Part shown: positions 52,738 through 62,976 of the stretch, piece after piece
Layout of the letters: the number at the start of each line of letters is the position of its first letter
How positions within the stretch are numbered: the stretch's first letter is position 1
NCBI RefSeq assembly: GCF_051401765.1
Contig: NC_135064.1
Location: 25,456,001 to 25,520,000, forward strand
Reading direction: 5' to 3'
From: Calliopsis andreniformis
Lineage: Eukaryota; Arthropoda; Insecta; Hymenoptera; Andrenidae
Length of the DNA: 64,000 bases
The notes under the pieces: model-generated
The model's database searches: none
What the model saw: only the letters and a program-made list of their open reading frames with translations
Told to the model about the DNA's origin: nothing
Made by a program: the position numbers and the translations under genes

Positions 52738-53113
52738 TATAGGGGTGCTTCATGGGAGCCATTTCAAGAGTAAGTAGAGGACATAAATGGAATAGAAAAA
52801 GTTTGTATCGGCAAAACTCCGTTTGACTTGTGGTAGTCTCATATTTAATTCTAATGGCAAAGTGACAAACAAACTCCAGAACTCCTTCATATCTCTGACT
52901 TCATTGACAATTGTTTGGTTCCTTCTTCTATGTTCAAGATAGGGGTGACCCTTTGGAGTGCTTTCTATGAAGTTAAACAGTTTCGTGCTACTGGAGCACA
53001 GAAATGGCTAACTTTGGAATAAGGTCAAGAAGAATATTCTTCGTTCTCATGAATTTTTTGTTATCACCTATCCACTACTAAAACGTGTCTATTGTTTTAT
53101 GAAACACTCTGTA
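52738..53113. mobile_element. Possible degraded Tc1/mariner remnant
   Basis: The left end TATAGGGGTGCTTCAT and the inverted right end TACAGAGTGTTTCAT match at most positions, and both carry TA at the outer edge. The interior (~375 bp) is AT-rich and non-coding, with another AGGGGTGACCC copy inside near 52940. The similarity is modest, so this is tentative. Confidence 0.3.
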
Positions 53114-54111
53114 CTTTTATTCTATATTTCATATTTTTATTTCTACGAATATTGTAGGAAGCTTATAGGTATTTACTGCATCAAAAAAATTAATCCTTTC
53201 ACTACCATGGGTGCATATATACATTCAATACTATAGAAACGTTCCCTTCGAACGTAAAAATCCTCCAAACAAGACACTTTGACCGGTAAGTAATAAAATT
53301 CGACAAGGCCGACTGACTCTTCCTGCAAGTCCATTTACACGTTTTCAACGAGAGTCCACAAAATGATCCTCCTCCTCCTCCCCCGTACCGTTATGACAGC
53401 GTTGCGTACAGATCGAAATGCGAAGTCGCGCAGGCACCGCGGCGACCGATACAGCCTTGAGCTTCTGCGAATTGAACACAAGGCAATCTGCATTTCACGA
53501 AGATAACAACACCTCGAGCTGCCGCGCGGATATTGTTGCGAATTAAGATCCCTGTCCCAGCGAAACGTGTTAAGTCGCCTCTCCTGCCTGTTAACTGTGC
53601 ATACAAGACGCGCTTCTGGCTAAGAAATGACCCGGTTAGCGGGTCAAATGGCTACCCTTCCTCAGATTAACGCGTCCGTAGCTTCCTGAACAGCTTCAAG
53701 ATTAGCAGTGGATAATTTTGACATTCTCAGGTAACGACATAAAGCCAGATTTCAGTGAAATGTTTTCTAATTACTGTACTGTTTGTATAAAATCTCTATT
53801 TCGGAATTCTGGAATAATCTACTCCCTAGTTAAGATGCAAAAGAAGGTACGTATATGGTGTTCTTAGTATACCTCAGAGTGTACTTCAAATTTGAGTCTC
53901 CTCCGAAGCTTGTTAATCGAAATCCTCCAGTACTAATCAATACAGAACACTTCTGAACTCGCGTTCTGCTGAGAAACCTAAATCCAGCCAGCTCCTAGCT
54001 ACACGATACATCAGACGAATTACCATGGATCGAGCTCCATATCTCAACTACTTTACCCATGAGAACCTCTGCACGATCCAGCCAATCGGGGAACCTGGTG
54101 CGTGACACGTG
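53114..54111. other. Intron segment before the signal-peptide candidate
   Basis: AT-rich to mixed DNA with a CpG-richer patch at 53390-53600. A promoter for the plus-strand candidate exon at 54112 would have to lie here, but no clear TATA box or initiator was identified. Confidence 0.35.
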
Positions 54112-54214
54112 ATGCAAATCATGCACATAGAAAGACGCGTCAAGCTCTACTCCCTCCTGTGGTCCAGTATCCTTCTGGCATCTCTGCCGGTGTCCTGTCA
54201 ACTTGTCGTCCAAG
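54112..54214 (+). CDS. Candidate first coding exon with signal peptide
   Basis: A short open frame follows an in-frame TGA at 54103. It starts at ATG 54112, or at a second ATG at 54121 with A at -3. It encodes 34 residues and then meets CAAG|GTGAGC, a good splice donor, in phase 1. The peptide has a basic N-terminal part (ERRVK), a hydrophobic core (LYSLLWSSILLASLPV) and a small-residue cleavage zone (SC|QL), which is the layout of a secretory signal peptide. Most codons end in C or G, as in real insect exons. Signal peptides ending in a phase-1 donor are common in first exons of secreted and Ig-type receptor genes. I could not find a convincing second exon before 62 kb, so the gene family is unknown and the exon may be a chance match. 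Confidence 0.3.
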
Positions 54215-54760
54215 GTGAGCAGACCTATTTGGCGGAGGTGCCTCGGTCACGACCAGACGACGACCAGCTCGTAGGTGGAACAGAACCCAGACTGGCCTCC
54301 TTCTCCCCTCCACCCGTTCCCCTGGCTCTACTGTTTCTTCTTCATTGTTGCCCGTCGCGGCGATGCACGAGGAGGGCACGAGACTCGTTTCCAACTCCAC
54401 TGGGGAACGGAATCGATCGTTCTCGCTCAGAGGAATTGAAAACTGGAGGATCAATGTCACACGGTTTCAGGGGAGTTCAACGCAGACAGAAATTCTGCTT
54501 TTAGTAGGCGATCGACAATCACGTCCCCGTGCCTCGTTCGAAGGGTACTGGGTTACTTGGGCGTCTGGATTTAGCCCTTTGAGGGACCAGTTTCAGATGA
54601 AAGCTGTACTTACTGATGGTTCGGTCAGTTTGGTTACCTTGGTGATATTGGATGAATGTGAATACATAGTACTTACGTGGCTTGTAATCGTTGGAATTTC
54701 ATTGAATTTGTAAACCTGACATTTCCATTTTCATTTTAAATACAAAGCGAATTTAAATTT

Positions 54761-54880
54761 CAAATATTCAAAAATTCAAAAATTCAAAATTTCAAATATT
54801 CAAAAATTCAAAATTTCAAATATTCAAAAATTCAAAATTTTTTAAATTCAAAAATTCAAAATTTCAAGAATTTAAAATTT
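54761..54880 (+). repeat. 8-bp AT-rich satellite, about 15 copies
   Basis: The tract divides cleanly into 15 units of 8 bases of the form CAAAWWTT (CAAATATT, CAAAAATT, CAAAATTT). These are arranged partly as a higher-order 24-base triplet repeated three times (54769/54793/54817 registers). Decay is visible at the right end. Confidence 0.85.
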
Positions 54881-54883
54881 AAA

Positions 54884-57800
54884 ATACTCTAACTTCCAAT
54901 TTGTTTTTTCCAAGCCACTATATTTTTAAAGTAATAATATCAAACTGTAGCCTACTATCTCGTAAACGGAGAGAAAATCCAGGTTCCTCCATTCAAAGCA
55001 TAACACATAATCGAAACTCTATCAAACTATCCCTATACAGCAATTCCTGCTATCAATAAATAGATTTGCATTGGAATAAAATCCAACAAGCTAAGAATCA
55101 AGTCCAGATTCGTTCGAGTGACCATCATCTCGAGACGCTGGCGTTTACCTGTACGAGGTAGTCGAACACAAGATATCCTTGAAACTATCTCGAGTGCGAA
55201 AGGTCAAATCCCAAGCGAGCTTTGTGGCTACTGCTCATCTCGAGGACTAGAGAGGAAGAAAAAAAGAGATTCCATAATAAAAAGTCGATATTCGCGGATC
55301 AATTTCGCGTAGAGACGAGAGGAGATGAACGTCGGAGACGGTCGATACGACGGTCTAAATTGTCAGTGGGCGTTTGACTAATAGATTGTAATAAGAGTTG
55401 TCGGGCCGCTGTAATGACAACGCTGTAACGAATGTTGAGCTCTTGATTGGTTATGGCGAAAGAGAGAGGAGCCCTGCATGCTCGGGAATCAAACCTTCTT
55501 TTCGTTCTGTGTTGATTGCATTAGCATTAAAAGTCCACCGATCAATCGCTCTCGCGCGTGTAATGGCCAGAGTAGAGAGGATCAACCATTCGTGGAAGAG
55601 AATTCAATATTTCGTATTAAATGTGAATGATTCTGGTTTGACACTTTGTAGACGAGCAAAATAGGCGATACACTACTGTCCATGAAGTTTGAAATCGCTT
55701 TCAAGACTTTTATCTTTAAACAAATTCTTTCCACTGAGCACTGCGATTTTTGAAAGACTTAGCTTCTTTAGAGAAGCATTTTTCTATTACTTAATTGAAG
55801 TAAAAATTGTCTAGCGACTTCAAGCTTTTGGCTGACAATGTACACAGTGGAGTGATTCACTAAATGATTCGATTAAGTGAAATGTCTCGATCCCTTGTCC
55901 TACGGTCAAGTCAATTAAATTTTGCTGTTCAAGTAACTTGAAATTGAAACTTATTTACTGAAAGTGAATGGGAGTTTTCTTAGTGGACAGTTCAAAAAAG
56001 CTACTTTCATTCAGTTGTACGAGATATTCCAATAACTAACTCAAAACGTTCTTTCGATGAATCTCCTAGACACAAGGTCAACTTAGAGAAGAGAAAGAAA
56101 ATCTAGAAAAGAAATTCTCCTTGAGCATTTCTAGCGTTATTTCCCTTGCAACAATGTCGACAAAGCAAAAAAGTAGAATTGAGTTCCGCGAAAATAAGCT
56201 TCGCCCCAATCTATTTCTTAATACGATAATATATTACACATTCTTTCTCCAGAAAAGTTACTTTCTCAACTCCAAAGTACTGACATTCTTCAAAGCACTC
56301 CATATATCGGGCACAGAGCGTGCGTGGATCGAGTACCACTGCGACTGATCCCGTCAGTCTCGGCGTTCAGCATTCAGCAAGTGAGTCACTACCGAGGTTG
56401 CGTTGGATAAGAATGAACGCGAACAAATAACCTCGAATCCTTCTCGCGTTACCAGCTCCGAGGACGGTGGCTCTCCGTCGTGTAGAAATCGAACAAGTGA
56501 GAACGGTTGAGAACCTCTGACGCGCCAATCCAGCCAAACTTATTCCTCGAGATCTGTGCGTCCCGACACGTGTCATGATGAGCTTGAATAACGACCAACA
56601 CGGACAAATAACGACAAAATGATATCAACGCCACCAGAGGAGGCTAATTCAGACTTGAAAATAGGAGTCAGAGATTGAAAAGGCTCAGAATAATAAAAGA
56701 ATCAAATTTCAGGTCATTTCTTTCTGAAAACTGACAGAAAACTATCATGAAAAAATTGCTAAGCTATCTTCTCAAGCACAGAACTGACGCTATTTGTCAA
56801 TTAAGATACTATTTAATTTATACAGAGCTACAAAGTTGAACTGCACGAATTAGCTAATTAAATGCACGATTTACTAGCTCTTATCGCGCTATCCGTTTTG
56901 CATGCAACGTCCAAATTTGGCGGCTAAATGGTGTGGAGGAGGAGAAACGAGGGAACAAGAGGACGAGGGAGAAGAGGACTCGAAAGAAGAATCTGGTTCA
57001 CCGCGCACTCGACTTCCCAACGGAAATCGCGATTCCCACAGCTTTCCCCGCGTTGTGGTCTACGAGTATGGGCCGCTCATGCTTCTCATTGTTCGTAGCG
57101 AGGCACCAGCGTCGCCATGATTATGAATGAGCGAAACGACCACTACCGTCGCGACCATATAATCTGCTGTAATATATGTACACGTACGAGGGCTCCTTTG
57201 TCGTGTGGATGCTCGTGTGCGCGAACGCGAACAGAATAGCGAGTGCGTATCGTTATTCGGTGGATCTATTGCTACACTTCTGGTGCCTCCAGATTTCGCG
57301 CTTTTCCCTTTATCTGGAGCCTCGTCACAGGTTGACGCAATACCAACCGCAGAGATAGTACGTATTGTTAGATGTAAAGGTCACTCAGATATTGAATAAC
57401 ATCTGAAATGACCATAGAATATTCAAGAGTATATAGAGCAAGGCATACACAACAATTTTGTGAGAATTTCTGCGTTGATTTTGTAGCAATACTTAAGTAG
57501 TAAATTCGTAATATTATGCTACTTTCTTTTCTAGGTAAATCCTTTGTTTTCTTAAATCACCTTTATACAAGAATTGTATTAATATATTTTTTAATTATTA
57601 ATTGCTTTCCTTTGCTTTAAAAGAATCGAATTAAAATTCACTTACTAAATTGTACGCAATCGAGTCTCCTCTTACTACTTATTCGAATCTCCTTGTAGAA
57701 AAAATTAAAATTTAGTTACGTTATAATACATGGCTGAAGCATGGAGGACTCGCTTTACCATGCTCGTAGTATTAAAAATATTCGTAATCGTAAGAGAAAC

Positions 57801-59647
57801 TACAGTTTCGTGAAACGAAAAGATGAGACGAACCTTTGGACTTTTAAAATTAGATTGAACGATTTTTATAGTAGATAAGGTGTCAATGAAAGCAGGAGGT
57901 AGATATTAATGAAACAGAAGTTACCGCCAGAACGAGATACAAGGTTCGGTGCGATAAAAAGATGATTAATTTCTGCTGAAAATCGCGAACGAGACTCGAT
58001 AAGCTGTCACAGACTATCGTAATCTGCGCTGAGGCGAGTTATCAGCGTTCGATGGCGAATGTATTATATTAAACGCTTGCTATCAAGTAACGCGAATGAT
58101 GGCACGGTAAGTAAGAAGTTTAGCACTTCGAGGCAACTTGGCCCAACAAGAATAAAAAAATACATAGCAAGAATAACAACACTGCAGCATAGCTGCAAGA
58201 TTTATGACCTTATAAAACCCAAATTGAGTTTCCCTTCCACATCATTGTTTGTAGAAAATTCTGTAGCTGATGTTATATCCAAATTGTATAAGAGAAAAAA
58301 AATTGTAGGAAAATATAAAAAGCCCTCGTCTTCTGATCTGGTCATTACCTCGTCAAAATTGAGTTAGGGTCCCCAATTTTTAATTACTTCTAAGTACTTA
58401 AAAACGATACCTAAGATTCCAAACCAATAAAAAAGGTTTTCTGATATTTATCTCAATGAATTTATGTGCTTCAACCTGTTTCATTATTGTGAAGTATCCA
58501 ATGCAAAATTTATCGTAGCGCATTCACCTCTCTTATTCATCTTACTATAAATAATGGTTCACTTTCACGAGTTTATACGACAACTGTCATTTAATTAAAG
58601 AACACGCGGGCTCGCGTTCGTCTAGCCGCGTTTCAGCTTTTACGTGTGTCGTCGCGGCTTTTTTCTCATTCACTCTCTGCCTGCCGACTAATCGACGCAA
58701 TTACGAGCGCGCACGCTCGCAAGCGCATGAACTCGAGAAAAGTTCCGCGACGACAATTTTAACCCTTTGACTGAGGCATGTTTTGAATGGAAACTCACTC
58801 TGCACATCGCATATTTAACAAAAGATAATTAATATCTAGAACAATAGACAGACAGAGCTGGCAAACAGATTTCTGCTCTTTTTTTTCCAAGAAAAAAGTC
58901 AAGAATTACCCAGATTTAATATATCTTCAATTTCCTACTACTTTGGACTACAATTTAGACAAATTTTTATTAATCATCATCTCTTCCTCCTAACACCATC
59001 TCCAGGACTTTAACGATCCATTTCAGAAACGTGAATTTGCACGCGTGCCTCCAACAGAATTCTGAACGCCTTTATTCAACCTTGACACGCGCTCTTCTGT
59101 GGGTATCCATTCCAAGGAGGCACGTTGAATGCGAAGATCAGACTCGAAGAAGGAAAAAAACAAATCGCCAAGAAACGAGTTACGATCGTTCTGTCGCGAG
59201 AAGAATTAATTTTCCACGCGGATAAAGGGGCAATCGCCAAGCGACGACGCGACGTCACGTTCGCGCGTTCGTATATTCGCGTAGACGGTGGATGCACTTA
59301 TCGCTTATCTGTTCCACGAATAGCGCATCGATGCAGTATTTTTACAGTCTCCTCGCTATATTGAGAATACAATTGCGTACGGAATATTACTGAAACTTGG
59401 ACAAATTTTCGTCACCTACGTCTACTGACTCACAAGATTCGGATAACCGAATCTCGAGGAGGGTCTTCATATTCGAGGGACACGTTTTCAATAACTCTGA
59501 GTTCAATGGAGGAGTATACTAGCAAATCTGTTCTCTTGCTCTTGGCGTCAGGGAGCAAGCGGAAGTTTACTCTATTTTCTGTTAATCCTTTGCATATCAA
59601 TGTGAGATTACTCAGATCATAATACTATTTCTTCGGCATTAGTTTTT
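54884..59647. other. Intron segment without recognised gene
   Basis: Mostly AT-rich DNA with CpG-richer patches near 56270-56560, 56940-57110 and 58600-58750. Single Su(H)-type matches occur at 57033-57040 (TTCCCACA) and 57459-57466 (TGTGAGAA). A TTAACCCTTTGACTG motif at 58759-58773 resembles a piggyBac-type end without a partner. A 102-codon frame at 58059-58367 is Lys/Ser-rich and of unknown meaning. No second exon for the 54112 candidate was convincingly found. Confidence 0.4.
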
Positions 59648-59727
59648 CAAATTTTCAAATATTCAAATTTTCAAATTTTCAAATATTCAAATATTCAAAT
59701 ATTTAAATATTCAAATATCCAAATTTT
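59648..59727 (+). repeat. 8-bp AT-rich satellite, 10 copies
   Basis: Ten units of 8 bases (CAAATTTT or CAAATATT, two slightly altered) follow one another without gaps. The unit is the same family as in the array at 54761-54880, and three related units occur at 1099-1122. Confidence 0.85.
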
Positions 59728-62502
59728 TTAATTTTGAATTTACAAATAATTATACTGGGCTCGATTGCTCAAAATTATTGTAGGCTTTGAAATTAGCCAC
59801 ATTAAGGTGTCCCGAGGAAGAGCTTCAAATTTACTTCAATATACTCCAAATTGAAAAACATATTCAATGTAGTATGGACAGTAGAACTGTCGAGAAATTC
59901 AGCTCACGTTCTCAAAGGATTCATAACTTTTCCTTTTCCAACCCAATCTTGCTTATCTCGAAATTCCTATACATATATATACCTCGTAACCAAGAAAACC
60001 AAACATCTGTAGCAAGAAAACCGACCCTTCCCTTAACTACTCCTAAAAACAACGTTCAACCACTTTCTTGTCCACTGCCAATACACAGCAACTCCAGAAA
60101 CTTTTATATCATACTCCAGTATCGACTGAGTGTTTTCTATTTATGGACTCCTTTTTATAGTTACTGCACAACGCACAGCCATATCCAGTAGCATTGCTCA
60201 AGAACGAAATAACAAAAAATAATATCCCACGAAAATGATATTCCCTCGTGGGCGTGGGCACAGAGGGATTAAATATAAAAAAACTGACTTCTTCGCCTAC
60301 GTTCCCTTCACCAATAAATATTCATTCCCAGAAAAATTCAACGACCACCCTTTTCGGTTCAGTTGAAAAAGTTTGCGCCAAGCCATAGATCGATTCATTT
60401 CCCGTGTCTACCTGGACAGGTCTAATCTGCGCGTGGGAGTATCATCGCTGCACGCGACTGGAGAAAAGTAGAGAAAGAAAGTTCGCACCCCGTTCCTTGG
60501 TAAAGGTTGTCAGCGAGGCTCGCGAAGGTCGAAGCGAACGCAATAAACGCATCGCGCATAAGTTCGTGACAATGACGTTGCTTGTACCGGCGTAGAACGC
60601 CCCTGCATTGACGTAAATCCAAGGCTAATATGGGACGTCTCGAATCGAACGCCCACAGGTAACCGACGCAGGCAGGAGCCCACGGTTTAACGATGCGCCT
60701 TCGCTCCTTCACCGTATCCACCTGTTTTGCGTCGCTTTCAGATGCAGCGTAAAAACCGACGCGTGTGATAAAGGGACTGTGTAAAGAGAATAGGGTTACA
60801 TTTAGTCGTGGGAGTAGCTGCTGAATTTTTCTGTGCCTGAATAATGGAACCAAAGAAGGAGAGGATTTAGAAGACAATAAAAGATGAACTTTTAGGCGAC
60901 GTGAATGAGTCAGTTTTTTAATCGAGTAATTAAGGATGACTATTGATTTTTATGCAATATGATTTGAGTAATTCAAGATTGTTTCTTTCTATGAAACTTT
61001 GAACAGTGTCGAAGGGAAATTTCCACGTAATGATGGTATTTACTTTGTCGCTATTATTTCTTGGAAATTACTAAAGATGAAAATGTCTCCACGGAGCAAG
61101 CCAGGAAATATTGACATTCTTTGCCTCAAGCAGGTGTTTTTACTTTTTGGATCAGAGTTAAACGATAATAATGAAACTAAAAAAGAAACAGGAGGGCACC
61201 TATAGTTCAACGCTTCAAGCTGAGATAAATTTCTGAAGCCTGTATCGTGGAGGAAATTTATCATGTAAATTTCTGTATCTACAACTATGTGTGAAGAAAC
61301 TCTAAGAAAATTTACAGAACTAGGTAGATATAATATTTCGCTGGAATTAAAATTGAATTCACATGCCGGCGCGTGAAATCTCAAAACGCTCTCCCATCAC
61401 GTTGCAACAATGTATCGACTGTTTTCTAAATGAAACTCTCATAGGTGTAAAGAGCGTGGTATTTCATTACGCCCGCGCTTCGATTCTGAACCTGTGTAGC
61501 AGTCTTGACCCGGCAACTTGCCGAGTGCCGCTTACTCCCTGTACACTACAGTTTAGATGTTCTCAATCGCGTGACCCCCGGCCGTTTTCGTTTCTGGATC
61601 GCGTTCAACGCGGTTGACCTTCCCGCCGAACCTCGCTCATCCGACAGGCCTCGCAAACACCGTGCACTCGAAACTCTATCGTCTCTACAAATTGTATCAA
61701 CATTTTGATGCTTCTTACGAGTTATCTGACTTCCACTATTAAAATTCTTTGAAAAACCGGAAGAACACCATATTATAGCGTAGTGTAAGTGACCGAATTT
61801 TGATAACTAAATGTCAAAGGTTTTGGAAGTTATTTCGAAGAACAGAGAGGTCTTTCCTACTCGAAGGTTCTGACGATCGGAGGACTAATTTTCTTGTGTA
61901 GTCTATTAGTAAATCAAAGTCTCTTAGGAAAGTGACACAACTCAAATAAGTAGGTATGTTTGTCAGGAAAGGCGAAAACATACTTGTGCGTATTAAATAA
62001 AATGAATTACCAAGCAACATAGCATGATTAGAAAAATTAAATCTCAGGAAACCAGTCACATTCATGTTCCTTTCTTTTTTGTCCATACCACTTGATTTTA
62101 TTGGACATCGAATGCTTTTCTGTTATTTTTTCAATTCAGTTACTAAAGTTCTTTGTAATCGATAGAAATACGTTGACAAAACCTCTTTAGGATTTCCAGG
62201 CAAAAATCGAGTGCGTATTTTGAGTCGTGTCACCGTTGCGACTTCTCTTACGTGATCCTCCGAAACGCTGCTCCTTCTACGAATCGTCTACGATAGAGTA
62301 GGATAGGTTCGTAAACACGAACGATCGCAAGAGAAACAACAGAGGCAGGATAAAAGAAAGAGCGAGCGATAAGAATCGTTCGGCGAGAAGGTTGACGACC
62401 GGTGTGCGCGCGCGCTCGGGCCAGCGCGGGAGCAGCCACGGCTTGCAGGAGCCGCGCGCGAACCAAAGAGCCCAGAGGGCCGCAGGCGAGCAGAGTGAAA
62501 TG
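59728..62502. other. Intron segment next to mam exon 1
   Basis: Mixed DNA with CpG-richer patches at 60400-60760 and 61360-61690. An acceptor-like pyrimidine tract ending TTTCAG is seen near 60740 on the plus strand, but all downstream frames close quickly. The portion 62240-62502 is CpG-rich and reads through from the mam exon in frame past the donor; this is intronic. Confidence 0.4.
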
Positions 62503-62508
62503 ACTCAC
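62503..62508 (-). other. mam: 5' splice donor of mam intron 1
   Basis: Reading the minus strand, the coding exon ends ...CAC GTG and is followed at once by GTGAGT, a near-perfect insect U1 donor. Translation past it gives unrelated residues and a long Cys/Ser/Arg-rich tail with no mam similarity, which supports splicing here. The junction is phase 0. No matching exon 2 was recognised anywhere to the left in the window. Confidence 0.85.
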
Positions 62509-62976
62509 CACGTGAACGCTGGAGAGACCGACCGGCTCGCTCTGCTTCTTGTCCGTCTTCTTCGCCTGCCGTTTCGCCTTGCTCTCCAGGAAGCGTTGCT
62601 TCAGCACCAGCGTGTCCTGGATGTTCTGCTCGCAGAGGCCATTGAAGCTTTGATCGAATCTCGGTATGCAATCGGTCTGCCTCCGTCGGTAGCTCTCGAT
62701 CCTGCGTCGTAGACGATCGACGACCGCCTGCCTCTTGGGGGTGAGCACCTCACCCATGCCAGGTGCCTGACCCATTTGTTGCTGCAGCTGCAGCTGTTGC
62801 CCGGTTACGTTCAACTGGCCAGTCGCGTTCAGATCGTGGATCCCGGCCGATTGGCCGATGTTGTTGACGTTGTTCGCGTTGTTGGGAGCCTGGCCCACGC
62901 AGACCGAGATGTGGCCAGGCGCGGTGCCGGGGGGGCCTTGCGGGGGCTGGCGGGGCAGGAGCCCCCCGGCCTCCAT
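62509..62976 (-). CDS. mam: Mastermind, first coding exon (partial gene)
   Basis: This exon encodes the N-terminus of Mastermind, the nuclear co-activator that binds the groove between the Notch intracellular domain and Su(H)/CSL and recruits CBP/p300 and CDK8. The exon gives 156 residues. Residues 1-30 are Pro/Gly-rich, 31-60 are Asn/Gly-rich, and 57-69 are Gln-rich. Residues 81-140 form the conserved basic MAML N-terminal helix, with [15 protein letters not shown] at 85-99, a CEQ motif near 115 and the Lys-rich stretch [11 protein letters not shown] at 134-144. The start is the first ATG after an in-frame upstream TAG; six extra codons run upstream to a GTG but contain no ATG. An MEAGGL start resembles the fly protein as I recall it. 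The -3 base is T, so initiation context is only moderate. The exon ends in phase 0 at 62509, right before GTGAGT. The long Gln-rich remainder of the protein is not in the window. Family identity is very sure; the exact start is fairly sure. Confidence 0.93.

Larger units (their letters stand above)
1..62502 (-). other. mam: Probable giant first intron of mam
   Basis: All sequence left of the mam donor lies downstream of it in mam orientation. No stretch on the minus strand resembles the Gln-, Asn- and Gly-rich remainder of Mastermind, and no other known protein family is evident on either strand. The simplest reading is that intron 1 covers the window and runs past its left edge, so it would exceed 62 kb. 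Long introns in mam fit what is known of the fly gene, which is also large. A small missed exon, or a nested gene, is not excluded. Confidence 0.65.

Noticed and set aside
62248..62508. In-frame continuation of mam past the exon
   Set aside because: Follows a near-perfect GTGAGT donor and turns into Arg/Ala/Ser-rich sequence unlike Mastermind; read as intron.
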